Shown: positions 32,401 to 38,932 of the stretch, in pieces
How the letters are laid out: every line of letters starts with the position of its first letter
Numbering within the stretch: position 1 is the first letter of the stretch
IMG/VR virus record: IMGVR_UViG_3300044695_000631
Location: 1 to 46,478 of that record
Length of the DNA stretch: 46,478 nucleotides
Reading direction: 5' to 3' (one strand)
Origin: a virus
Notes under the pieces: model-generated
What the model was told of the DNA's origin: nothing
The model's database searches: none
Seen by the model: the letters and a program-made list of their open reading frames with translations, nothing else
Position numbers and translations under genes: made by a program

Positions 32401-32707
32401 GCACGCTGTTGCCATTCCCGTAGGTGCCAGCCGCGACACCCGAGGTGGTTAGCATGCTGTCGTCGACACCGCCCGGCAGTATGAAGAGGGTGCGGTTGGC
32501 AGACAAGTCTCCGCCACCGCTCAGGCCGCTGCCTGTGTTGATTTGACGCGTCGATGGCACCGCGCCAACGGCGGCGATGTTTGTGAACTGAACCTTGTAC
32601 GTAAGGCCGTCAATTACATACGGCAGGTAGCCGAGTGTACTCGCGCCCAGATACTCTGGCAGACCCGTGATGCGGGTTGGAATGAGGTTGCTAGGTACAT
32701 CACTCAT
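29489..32707 (-). CDS. Long tail fibre protein
   Basis: 1072 residues, the longest protein in the window. The N-terminus (LIPTRITGLPEYLGASTLGY) probably attaches to the tail. The shaft has many copies of L-A-V-A-N-G-G-T-G and of SGGGDLSANR/TGGGDLSVNR and GGPITTSGSIT elements. Near 490-650 is a domain with NDLVNKQYVDTQVSSGIHFH and VTVSADRVLVYEQTDQTQNG, a unit common in phage fibres. Near the C-terminus is copy B of the 65-residue unit, then a final beta domain with GKHISITTGGVVIPANASVA. It is most likely the main receptor-binding fibre. Confidence 0.85.
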   Translation of the reverse strand: MSDVPSNLIPTRITGLPEYLGASTLGYLPYVIDGLTYKVQFTNIAAVGAVPSTRQINTGSGLSGGGDLSANRTLFILPGGVDDSMLTTSGVAAGTYGNGNSVPVLTVNAQGRITAATSTLIVLPDYVPINRTITAGDGLTGGGDLSVNRSFAVNFSTTTPEPLGPGTPGVSTVAAREDHVHPAVDLSDTTETQGVLPLSRGGTGNSLSPVVGAVVYSSNNALYLTPTSGNVGDVLVSAGGVAPPEWQAPIGGGTVTSINLTASTGISVSGGPITTSGSITVVNTAPDQVVALTGAGGTSISGTYPNFTITSTTNPGTVTSVDASGGTTGLSFTGGPITSSGTLTLGGTLAVANGGTGATTLGASGVLYGNGTSAIAATAVGTTGQVLVGNTAAAPSWATLASVAVTSFSAGTTGLTPSTATTGAVSLAGTLAVANGGTGATVAATARTNLSAAASGANTDITSIALTTGTISTAPASNNDLVNKQYVDTQVSSGIHFHAPVRVEAPLNLNATYNNGTAGVGATLTNAGTQAALVIDGVTVSAADRVLVYEQTDQTQNGIYVVTTVGSVSTNWVLTRSSDADTYVNASPNGLSEGSTVFVQQGTTGAGETYTCNTVGTITFGTTNITFAQISSAQIYSAGAGLTLTGTQFSLTAPVAVSLGGTGISSVGTAGNVLTSDGTVWSSQPPSSGGITYTTVKTSSYTATDSEGVQTDTSGGAFTVTLPATPAVGDQVIVVDTSSSWATNNLTVGRNGSTIEGLAENLVCDLSNVSIQLVYSGTTWNVFAQTGGAGGSGVTQVTGGGTGVATLTGYVKGSGTSPFTASATIPTSDLTGTLAVANGGTGATTLTGIVKGNGTSAFTAGTVSLTSEVTGTLPVANGGTGVTTSTGTVDVVLSNSPTLVTPTLGAASATSIAAALGSVSAPSYTFTGDTNTGIYSPAADTLAFVEGGVEALRLLSTGGITSPDLADAVGYKGLPQNSQVSAYTLALSDMGKHISITTGGVVIPANASVAFPIGATIVVFNNSGSSQTISITTDTLRLAGTATTGSRTLAQYGLATLVKVTSTVWVATGNVT
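29828..30022 (-). repeat. Copy B of the 65-codon unit shared by two fibre genes
   Basis: It encodes the stretch from SPTLVTPTLGAASATSIAAA to STGGI in the 1072-residue fibre, including FTGDTNTGIYSPAADTLAF. It corresponds to 27863-28057, with 45 of 65 residues identical by manual alignment. Upstream fibre repeats in both genes also match, so recombination between them is possible. Confidence 0.8.
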
Positions 32708-33006
32708 GGCTCAAGGTAATCCTCTCCGTCCTCAGTGATGAGGAAGTAGTTATCGTCCTGCGTTATAACACCAGCGGGATCGGTTCCGATAGGTGTGTCT
32801 GGGCGGGCGAATGGTAGCACAATATTGTCTGGCTGGCGAGCGGGAAGGCGATATGGGTCATATTGGTCCAAATCCACTTTGCAAACCATCAAACCCGGTG
32901 AGTTGGGGTCTGAATACAAATCATCGAGCGAAAACTTGCGGCTGCACCGACCGCAAATGCCGATGCCCAGTGTGGTCTTGCCGCGAGTGCTGAGATATAC
33001 AGGCAT
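32704..33006 (-). CDS. Small protein with zinc-finger-like CxxC motif
   Basis: 100 residues. It begins MPVYLSTRGKTTLGIGICGR with C-G-R-C (ICGRCSRKFSLDDLYSDPNS) and a later single Cys (GLMVCKVDLDQYDPYRLPAR). Related proteins next to adaptor genes in other phages have a second C-x2-C pair, here reduced to C-x-V, so zinc binding may be lost or incomplete. The acidic C-terminus is TEDGEDYLEP. Encoded between the long fibre (ATGA overlap) and the adaptor-like protein; probably a small connector or assembly factor. Confidence 0.65.
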   Translation of the reverse strand: MPVYLSTRGKTTLGIGICGRCSRKFSLDDLYSDPNSPGLMVCKVDLDQYDPYRLPARQPDNIVLPFARPDTPIGTDPAGVITQDDNYFLITEDGEDYLEP

Positions 33007-33015
33007 ATCCCTACA

Positions 33016-34002
33016 TTACCTCGTGTATGGCGAAATATTGGGGGCAATCATCATCGGGCTGTTGTCGCGCTCTTCCATTTGCGCGATATTCAGTGAAATT
33101 GCCGCCTTTTGGTCCAAAATTGCGATCAAATTGACGTCAACTTCGACCAATTCAAGCGCCATCTTGGCCGCCAGACCCGCAACGATGGCCTCAAGCCAGC
33201 GCTGGGGCACTTCAACGTCCTGCGTCATGGTGCCGACGTCCATAATGTAGCGCTGACGCCACACAACGATCTGGCAGACAGTGGCCGCGTCGTTTGGAAC
33301 GGGCCACATGTGCATAATTGGGTTGTTAACCTGACGATCAAACCAAAATTGCAGCGGGCGGTTGTTCTGAAACGCCTTATTCGGCAAATTCGTGTAGTCG
33401 TCGCGGTTCATGCGCGCCAACGGGATCTCGGTTGGCGTGTTTGCCAGATAAATTTGGCTGAAACTGAGCGTTCCTGACGTTGCGCGGACGCGGAAGTACT
33501 GAGCTGCCACGCTGCTGTCCAAATCGTACCACGTCCACTGCCCTGCGGTCGCCGTTGGCGTCTCGGTTTGGATCGTGACCCACGTCACGTTGTCGTCTGA
33601 GCGCTCGAGGGCGATGGGCACGGAGGCAGCGGTCCAGTAGATGCCGACGTTGGCCACAAAAATGTCTGTGGTGAAGCTAACTGTGCGCGTTGTTGACGTA
33701 TCGACGTTGGTGCCAGTCACTGGCTGAAGCGTGCGGAAGTTGCTGTTCAGGATGTCAACGGTTCCGTCGGTCATCGTGATGTCGCCCACGCCTTCGTACA
33801 GCGGGTAAATCTGCTTCTCGATGCACCACAGCGGCGCGCCTTGGTTGGCCAAGTCGGAGAGGAACAGATATAGCTGGTCGTTGGCTATGTCGATGTGTTC
33901 GGCGGTGATCTGTTGTGCCGTCAGTTTACAGCGACGGATCGCGTTGTCGATGACGCGCCGTGTATTAAAATTCGTCTGTGAAACTGTGTTAGAAAACGCC
34001 AT
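33016..34002 (-). CDS. Adaptor-like virion protein with inserted beta-sandwich
   Basis: 328 residues. The two ends look like a head-tail adaptor: helices RRVIDNAIRRCKLTAQQITA and ANDQLYLFLSDLANQGAPLW at the start, and FWFDRQVNNPIMHMWPVPND, then VPQRWLEAIVAGLAAKMALE at the end. Between them (about 105-190) is a discoidin-like beta domain (SVPIALERSDDNVTWVTIQT; QYFRVRATSGTLSFSQIYLA). It follows a terminator and precedes the fibre genes. It may link tail to fibres or be a second connector ring protein beside the one at 19321-19974. Family assignment is by pattern only. Confidence 0.65.
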   Translation of the reverse strand: MAFSNTVSQTNFNTRRVIDNAIRRCKLTAQQITAEHIDIANDQLYLFLSDLANQGAPLWCIEKQIYPLYEGVGDITMTDGTVDILNSNFRTLQPVTGTNVDTSTTRTVSFTTDIFVANVGIYWTAASVPIALERSDDNVTWVTIQTETPTATAGQWTWYDLDSSVAAQYFRVRATSGTLSFSQIYLANTPTEIPLARMNRDDYTNLPNKAFQNNRPLQFWFDRQVNNPIMHMWPVPNDAATVCQIVVWRQRYIMDVGTMTQDVEVPQRWLEAIVAGLAAKMALELVEVDVNLIAILDQKAAISLNIAQMEERDNSPMMIAPNISPYTR

Positions 34003-34119
34003 GTGGGTGTGCTCGCATTGTTATCGCAGCAGCAAGCCGATGACAGCAAGCACCTCTAGCGTTGGTGGTATAGCGCAAAAACTGCCCGCCAGCAAGGCGA
34101 GCAGTTCATTTGCGTAATA
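34003..34119. other. Intergenic region between head and tail/fibre modules
   Basis: 117 bases without a gene. It holds the leftward terminator at 34077-34106. The remainder is the leader of the adaptor-like gene, with no strong promoter that I can defend; a weak leftward TTGCTG/GATAAC pair with 18-base spacing (near 34018-34050) is possible. It separates the capsid gene group from the fibre and tail group. Confidence 0.5.
34077..34106 (-). terminator. Terminator between head genes and tail genes
   Basis: Stem 34080-34090 with 34096-34106 (minus strand AACTGCTCGCC, 5-base loop, GGCGGGCAGTT), one G-U pair, followed on the minus strand by five T. It begins 14 bases past the stop of the basic protein gene at 34120. 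It should reduce transcription from the capsid operon into the fibre and tail genes, giving graded expression. Confidence 0.85.
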
Positions 34120-34968
34120 TTAGCACTTTCCCTTTGGCATTGCGGTCAGACCGCCCTTGCTGCGACGGATCATTGGGCGATCGCTGTAAGACGGTACAGC
34201 CTTCTTCGTTGCAGCTTCCAGCATGCGTCGCTCGCCTTCGGTTATCTGACCGCCGAAGCGAGTAGCAGCGGCACGGGCAGCGGCACGAGCGGCAGCCATA
34301 ACACCGGCACCCGCAGCGGCTCCAGCAGCACCTTTTGTTACTGGCTTCTTTGCCGCAGTTTTTAGCATCTGCGCTTCGGCGGCAGTTAGTTGGCCCATGC
34401 CAAGGTCCGCGTTCGACGCGCGGCGACCAGAGGCGTCGGTCGGGCGTGAAGATACGCCCTCGGATGGACGGCCAGCCATGCGGCGATCTTCGGCTTCCAT
34501 CTCGGCCAGCGTGGCGCGCTTGCCCTTCTCGTTGAACGTGCCGCCTTTAGCCATCTTCACGGCACCGCCCTTTTTCATGCCGCCCATGTTGGGCATATTT
34601 GGTATTACATCAAAATCCGGATATAACTTTTTAGCCCTAAGCGGCCCCGTACCCTTTAGCCCACGGTCAGCAATTCTACTTCCCGCAGTACCAAGGCTCT
34701 GATCTCCTATTGTGGCGTTTGGATTATAGGTCGTTGAGTACATCGGCGTGCCGCGAACAGGCGCAGCGCCCATAACCGCACCGCCACGAACAGGCGCAAC
34801 GCCCTTCGCCTTACCGCCCTTGGCGTACTTAGCCACCAGAGCGGGCTTGTTCATTGGGCCTTGACCGCCCGGCATGTCATTACGGCTGACAATCATACCG
34901 CCGCTGGCAAACTTGCGGCCAGATGTCGTGTCATAGCTGGTTTTGGTCGTGTTCTTAAAGCCGTCCAT
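34120..34968 (-). CDS. Basic, low-complexity virion protein
   Basis: 282 residues from the ATG at 34968, with AAAGG upstream. It is Lys/Arg/Ala/Gly-rich, with repeats of VRGGAVMGAAPVRGT type, several Gly-Gly elements (KFASGGMIV, KYAKGGKAK, KMAKGGTFN, RRSKGGLTAMPKGKC) and an Ala-rich helix (GAAAGAGVMAAARAAARAAA). LTAAEAQMLKTA and ITEGERRMLEAATKK are two related helices. The high positive charge suggests binding to packaged DNA or inner capsid. It is not a recognised family; related Lys-rich, GG-motif proteins are encoded next to it. Confidence 0.65.
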   Translation of the reverse strand: MDGFKNTTKTSYDTTSGRKFASGGMIVSRNDMPGGQGPMNKPALVAKYAKGGKAKGVAPVRGGAVMGAAPVRGTPMYSTTYNPNATIGDQSLGTAGSRIADRGLKGTGPLRAKKLYPDFDVIPNMPNMGGMKKGGAVKMAKGGTFNEKGKRATLAEMEAEDRRMAGRPSEGVSSRPTDASGRRASNADLGMGQLTAAEAQMLKTAAKKPVTKGAAGAAAGAGVMAAARAAARAAATRFGGQITEGERRMLEAATKKAVPSYSDRPMIRRSKGGLTAMPKGKC

Positions 34969-34969
34969 G

Positions 34970-35146
34970 TTACTTACCTTTCTTGCGGGCCGCAGCCATA
35001 TTATCAACGAGATTTGGATAGGGTCGTCCAGCCGCCTTGGCGCGAGCCTTGGCTGCTTTCTTACGTTTGACCGACAAGTCTTTCGGCTTGCCGAGGTCTT
35101 TCGGGCGTTTCTTATCCCAGACAGGTTTTACTGCAAAGTCGCTCAT
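34970..35146 (-). CDS. Small basic protein
   Basis: 58 residues from the ATG at 35146; the long open frame upstream is antisense-like shadow inside the preceding gene and was rejected. The sequence is mostly Lys/Arg/Ala (KKRPKDLGKPKDLSVKRKKA, then KARAKAAGRPYPNLVDNMAA, RKKGK). Very basic short proteins of this kind near capsid genes often associate with DNA or RNA. It lies one base from both neighbours. Function unknown. Confidence 0.7.
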   Translation of the reverse strand: MSDFAVKPVWDKKRPKDLGKPKDLSVKRKKAAKARAKAAGRPYPNLVDNMAAARKKGK

Positions 35147-35147
35147 G

Positions 35148-35870
35148 TCAACAATCCCATTTGCGTAGTGAAAGTGCCTTGCGTGTCGGACGACCCTTGT
35201 CGTCCTCCATCGGCCCCGGCATACCTGACATGCGTGCGCAGAAGCTCTTGCGACGTGCGGCTGCCTTTGGTGATTTCTTCGCTTGCTTGGCGCTGACGGG
35301 AGGCTTGATGTCCTTGCCCTGAGCGCGCAGCGATGCGCGGCCCTTGGCATTGAGGCCGCCCTCGGGGTTCTGCCCCTCCTTGCGGGTCCACGCGCCGCCC
35401 TCGGCCATTGCGAGGCCGCCTTTGGCGAACGCCTTGCGGTACCCAACGCTGCCAGAGACGCCAGCGCCCGGCTGGTACTGTGCGCCTACGCTGAACGGCC
35501 CGCGTTGGTATTGTGCTTGCATCTGGGCCATCTTCATGCGCGGGTCCATCGACGCGCCGACATTAAGCTGACCGCCTGCGGCAGGTACGCTGTAGTTTGC
35601 ACCAGCGCCGCCAAAGCCTTGCGGGCTAACCATCGCGCCGCCGCTAACCATGCCGGGGCCGACTTGCTGTTGGCCAGACACGGCCATACCCTGCGGGGTG
35701 AGCTGCGGGTTGCCCGGTATCTGCATCGGTCGCTGGTTAGGCACTGGTCCAGTGTATGGCATGCGCGGGTCAGGCATCGGCTGCTGCGCCTTCGGACGCA
35801 CGCCCAGCGCGTCGTCTATGTGGTTCTTGGCCTTAAACTGCCGAAGGTCGAAGGCGTTGTCCATCATCAA
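35148..35870 (-). CDS. Pro/Gly/Gln-rich virion protein with conserved basic C-terminus
   Basis: 240 residues. The N-terminal 150 are low-complexity (Pro, Gln, Met, Gly). The C-terminal 80 form a recurring phage module: GAWTRKEGQNPEGGLNAKGR, KKSFCARMSGMPGPMEDDKG, ending ALSLRKWDC. I know this ending from other phages, where its function is unknown; the two Cys and many Lys/Arg suggest nucleic acid or metal binding. FAKGGLAMAEGG precedes the module. Start is one of the first three Met codons, overlapping the upstream stop. Confidence 0.68.
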   Translation of the reverse strand: MMMDNAFDLRQFKAKNHIDDALGVRPKAQQPMPDPRMPYTGPVPNQRPMQIPGNPQLTPQGMAVSGQQQVGPGMVSGGAMVSPQGFGGAGANYSVPAAGGQLNVGASMDPRMKMAQMQAQYQRGPFSVGAQYQPGAGVSGSVGYRKAFAKGGLAMAEGGAWTRKEGQNPEGGLNAKGRASLRAQGKDIKPPVSAKQAKKSPKAAARRKSFCARMSGMPGPMEDDKGRPTRKALSLRKWDC

Positions 35871-36274
35871 TCTGCGTAGGACTTAACCATCTCAAGGATG
35901 ATAGTGTACGTATCACCAGCGGTCTGATCGAGTGTTGAAAACTGAATGTCGCCTGTCTTGCCCGCGCCTGCGTTGTTCCACAGACCGCCGAAACTTTCGT
36001 AATCGGACACATAGTTGTTGTTCTGCGGTATCACGGTGACCAACACGTCGGTGGTCGCGTCCCAGTATATGGCAACTTCCATGCCGTGCGTCATGGCGTA
36101 AATCTTGGTGATTGTAACGCCGTCGCAAGCCTTGCTGAAAGAGCTAGGGTTAAGCGTGGAAACATCAACCTTGGTCACTTTGGTCTCGCCGGTGCCATCG
36201 GATATGCTGGTGAACTTCATAATGGCTTTGCGTTCGCCATCAAATAAAATCTGTGTTGCTACTGCATCTGCCAT
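35867..36274 (-). CDS. Small virion structural protein
   Basis: 135 residues, beta-rich, with ERKAIMKFTSISDGTGETKV, MTHGMEVAIYWDATTDVLVT and GKTGDIQFSTLDQTAGDTYT. It has no signal peptide. This layout is common for phage head decoration or head-closure proteins, encoded here between another small head protein and the basic proteins. AAGGA lies ahead of the ATG and follows a stable hairpin. The exact role is inferred. Confidence 0.65.
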   Translation of the reverse strand: MADAVATQILFDGERKAIMKFTSISDGTGETKVTKVDVSTLNPSSFSKACDGVTITKIYAMTHGMEVAIYWDATTDVLVTVIPQNNNYVSDYESFGGLWNNAGAGKTGDIQFSTLDQTAGDTYTIILEMVKSYAD

Positions 36275-36295
36275 CTGTGTATTCCTTGATAATCA

Positions 36296-36317
36296 GGGGC
36301 CACCCGAAGGCGACCCC
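36296..36317 (-). promoter_or_regulatory. UUCG-capped hairpin between head genes
   Basis: On the minus strand, GGGGTCGCC-TTCG-GGTGGCCCC: a 9-bp stem with two G-U pairs and a C(UUCG)G tetraloop. No T-run follows, so it is more likely an RNA stabiliser or processing barrier than a strong terminator. A smaller inverted repeat (GACTAA-GCG-TTAGTC) lies just upstream at the end of the previous gene. Confidence 0.65.
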
Positions 36318-36340
36318 CTTTTATAACATAAGACTAACGC

Positions 36341-36784
36341 TTAGTCATTAGCCGTTGTCTGCACGTAACAGTACGTGACGCGGACTTGTCCAACCGTAGG
36401 CTGGCCAACGGACGTCACTGTCGCAACGACAGTTCCGTTTGTTCCGATGTTGTCCATTGCAGCAAGCTGTGCCGCAGTGAACGTAGGCAGAACGCGCACG
36501 CCGGTCTTGGCGTTGACGCCACTGGCGTAGGTCGTACCAGCAGAAGCTGTGCCGACTGTCAGTGTTGCCGAAGTGGCGCTGTCGTACTGCGTAAGCACGT
36601 CAACGATGATGTCCACAATCTGCGAGCCGAAAGGCAAGTAGACTGTGCCGTTTTGCACGAGTGTGGCGTTGACGTCGATCAACACGGTCTGTGAAAGAAC
36701 CGCGAGACCGATGTTTGGGCCGCCTGCTTTACCGGCGTTAATGTCGCCGGAGGCAAGTGGGCCGCTCCAAGTAGTTTGTGACAT
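36341..36784 (-). CDS. Small virion protein next to the major capsid gene
   Basis: 147 residues, rich in Thr, Val, Ala and Gly: AVLSQTVLIDVNATLVQNGT, VYLPFGSQIVDIIVDVLTQY, then TAAQLAAMDNIGTNGTVVAT. All-beta and compact, with few charges, like head decoration or minor capsid proteins. A strong AAAGGAG lies 7 bases before the ATG, and it is located between two UUCG hairpins, consistent with high expression. Role inferred from position beside the capsid gene. Confidence 0.68.
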   Translation of the reverse strand: MSQTTWSGPLASGDINAGKAGGPNIGLAVLSQTVLIDVNATLVQNGTVYLPFGSQIVDIIVDVLTQYDSATSATLTVGTASAGTTYASGVNAKTGVRVLPTFTAAQLAAMDNIGTNGTVVATVTSVGQPTVGQVRVTYCYVQTTAND

Positions 36785-36808
36785 TTAGTTTCTCCTTTAG
36801 AGAAGGGA

Positions 36809-36826
36809 GGGGAGCCGAAGCCCCCC
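36809..36826 (-). promoter_or_regulatory. UUCG-capped hairpin after the major capsid gene
   Basis: On the minus strand, GGGGGGC-TTCG-GCTCCCC: a 7-bp stem (one G-U pair) with a C(UUCG)G tetraloop, starting 7 bases after the capsid stop. The following bases are TCCCTTCTC, not a T-run. Such hairpins commonly protect 3' ends of abundant phage capsid mRNA; partial termination is an alternative. Confidence 0.68.
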
Positions 36827-36833
36827 AACCCAA

Positions 36834-37748
36834 TTAGATGCCAGCCGTACCGTATACGCCACGTGGATCGGTCCAACCGAACGCATAACGCTCGGTAGCC
36901 TTGTAGCGCATGCTGTCGGTTTCGAAGTCGCCTTCCATGCTCTTCTCAAGACCACGACGCATAGCGAGCTTCAAGCCTTCTGGCGCGTCGGTCTGCACCC
37001 ACCATGCGGTGGTTGAAGTAATACGCGACAAGTTGGCTTGGCCATCGCTGAGCAATCCGAGGCTCTGGACGGGGTTGACGTCGTTGTTTGCAGTGCCTGC
37101 ACGCAATACCGACTTCAGCAATACTTCAGCTTGGAACACGTTCGAAGGACCGGAAACGATCTTCTTAGGTGTCAAGCGGATGCGCTTGCCGTTGTTGTCT
37201 ACTGCGTTGCGGATCTGAATGAGGATCTGCTCAAGCGAGGTCTGCGACAAGTTAGCTGCCGTCGTAAGCTGGTTCGAGAACGTACCAGTTGCGATTGGGT
37301 GAGCCGTGTTGACCAACGATACGCCGTCGCCGCCTGCATACGCGCTGTTGAAGGCACGGTTCAGGATGTTGGCACCAAGGGTTTCCTTGGTTTCGATCAG
37401 CGACTGTGCAAGGTGACGAGCATAGGTCTGACCGATACGGATGTGATCGCCATCTTCCACCAGAACCTTTGTCAATGCAAAGGCAAGGCCGTAGACGCGA
37501 TACACGTAGCGCTGAATGAACAGCACGCCGCCGGATTGATACGTGACAGGCATGCCGTCTGGCAATTCTGGCGCGGCACCAAAGCCGAACAGGACAGGCT
37601 CTTCGTGGTAGTTACGGGGAATGCCCTTAAACTCTTTGAAGACCTGCGCCCACTCATCAGCGCGTTGATCGTAAATTCCGTTGAACTCTTCGTTAAGGAT
37701 CGGTTCAACGATCGAGCGGAAGTCTGTACTTCTCATTGGGGTAGCCAT
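36834..37748 (-). CDS. Major capsid protein
   Basis: 304 residues. The protein matches HK97-fold capsid proteins of environmental podoviruses: N-terminal MRSTDFRSIVEPILNEEFNG, a region with YRVYGLAFALTKVLVEDGDH and RHLAQSLIETKETLGANILN (spine helix), LTPKKIVSGPSNVFQAEVLL, AWWVQTDAPEGLKLAMRRGL and the ending MRYKATERYAFGWTDPRGVY. It forms the icosahedral shell. The gene sits between decoration genes and the scaffold, followed by a stable hairpin. Assignment rests on pattern and the classic gene order of portal, scaffold and capsid. Confidence 0.88.
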   Translation of the reverse strand: MATPMRSTDFRSIVEPILNEEFNGIYDQRADEWAQVFKEFKGIPRNYHEEPVLFGFGAAPELPDGMPVTYQSGGVLFIQRYVYRVYGLAFALTKVLVEDGDHIRIGQTYARHLAQSLIETKETLGANILNRAFNSAYAGGDGVSLVNTAHPIATGTFSNQLTTAANLSQTSLEQILIQIRNAVDNNGKRIRLTPKKIVSGPSNVFQAEVLLKSVLRAGTANNDVNPVQSLGLLSDGQANLSRITSTTAWWVQTDAPEGLKLAMRRGLEKSMEGDFETDSMRYKATERYAFGWTDPRGVYGTAGI

Positions 37749-37762
37749 TGTTCAAGCCCTCC

Positions 37763-38338
37763 TTAGTACGCGGCCTTATCAGCGACGTTTTGATGTTCGC
37801 TGATTTGGACCTGAGCGATGACATACGTGTCACCCCAGTTGTTGTCGGGACCGGGAGTGATCCCGATGAGGCGCATTTGAGCGTTCGCAGCAGCAGTCGA
37901 GACGCCCAACATCATCTGGCTGATGCCGACGACAGTCGAACCAGTACCGATAGTGGTGGTGTCATACTGCTTACCAATGTCGGCTATGTTCAGAGCGGCG
38001 TCGCTCTGGATTTCATAGACGATGGTTGGATCAAGCGTAGCGTAAGCAATGATGTCAGTCGCTGCGAGCGATGCAGTCCACTTGTTGGACACGCGACGGC
38101 GACCGTCACTGTCCGTGAACTCAACGCCTTGGAAGGTGCCGATGAAAGCGGCACCGACAGCGGCTGCAACAATAGTACCTTCCGTTTCGCCACCAGATGT
38201 TGCTGGCGCGATGCGGACGGGTTGGTTCTGTAGTATGTTAACGGCGTAGCCTGTCTGGATCGTGAAGGCGGTAGGACGAACCACACCGCTTGGCGAGTAG
38301 ACAGGACGTAGGCCGAACGGTTGTGATACCGAAGACAT
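37763..38338 (-). CDS. Head decoration/stabilisation protein
   Basis: 191 residues. The opening QPFGLRPVYSPSGVVRPTAF is shared by a widespread set of phage head proteins encoded next to the capsid gene. The rest is beta-rich (GTFQGVEFTDSDGRRRVSNK, IIAYATLDPTIVYEIQSDAA, AQMRLIGITPGPDNNWGDTY). It is probably a decoration or cement protein of the capsid. Separated from the capsid start by 14 bases carrying its ribosome binding site (AAGGAGG). Confidence 0.75.
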   Translation of the reverse strand: MSSVSQPFGLRPVYSPSGVVRPTAFTIQTGYAVNILQNQPVRIAPATSGGETEGTIVAAAVGAAFIGTFQGVEFTDSDGRRRVSNKWTASLAATDIIAYATLDPTIVYEIQSDAALNIADIGKQYDTTTIGTGSTVVGISQMMLGVSTAAANAQMRLIGITPGPDNNWGDTYVIAQVQISEHQNVADKAAY

Positions 38339-38374
38339 AGCCTTAATCCTCTTGTTAGTTAGATGGACCCGCGA

Positions 38375-38914
38375 CTAGTCAAAGCGACCAAGCCGGGGAT
38401 TGTTGTCACGCATTTCCATCAAACCGTCGCCTTCGAACAACGTGCTTCCAGAACCCTCCGCCTGTTGCCGCATGATCTCTGCGGTTTCAGCCAGCTTGTT
38501 CTCCTCACGTAACGGAGCATCGTGGTGAGCTTCCTGCATAAACCTTTGATACAAGGTTTCGGGCAGCTTAAACGCGATCATCTCGTTGACACCAATCAAT
38601 CCAGCCCATTCGCCTGTCTTGACTGAGGCGAACTCCATGCCCGGTACATCTGATGCCTTGATCGGCTCGTAACCGAGCTGAATGCGGCGATGTATCGGAT
38701 CACGAGGGTTCGTCGTCGTGAGCCAGCACATGTGATATCCGGGCATGTCCGGTAGATCAGGTAGTGCGTCATTAAATAACTGCGCCCGGAACATCTCGAG
38801 CCGGTCGTCATCAGTTACTTCGCGATTTTCGGTGACCTGTCGGTCCTCCATTTCGCGTAACTGCCGTCCTACACCGAGTTCCTTCTTCAAACGCTCATCA
38901 GTACTATTTGTCAT
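38375..38914 (-). CDS. Hypothetical head-region protein
   Basis: 179 residues, acidic and helical at both ends (RLKKELGVGRQLREMEDRQV; ENKLAETAEIMRQQAEGSGS), with a central part containing LPDMPGYHMCWLTTTNPRDP and RRIQLGYEPIKASDVPGMEF. It is conserved in this location (between scaffold and capsid) in related phages as far as I recall. It may help prohead assembly. There is no enzymatic motif. It follows an 18-base gap after the scaffold gene. Confidence 0.68.
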   Translation of the reverse strand: MTNSTDERLKKELGVGRQLREMEDRQVTENREVTDDDRLEMFRAQLFNDALPDLPDMPGYHMCWLTTTNPRDPIHRRIQLGYEPIKASDVPGMEFASVKTGEWAGLIGVNEMIAFKLPETLYQRFMQEAHHDAPLREENKLAETAEIMRQQAEGSGSTLFEGDGLMEMRDNNPRLGRFD

Positions 38915-38932
38915 GTTGTCTCACTCCAGTTT

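Noticed and set aside
29489-32707. Regularly recurring DNA segments that might suggest a CRISPR array
   Set aside because: The repeats encode LAVANGGTG fibre motifs in frame, vary in sequence and spacing, and there are no spacers or cas genes.
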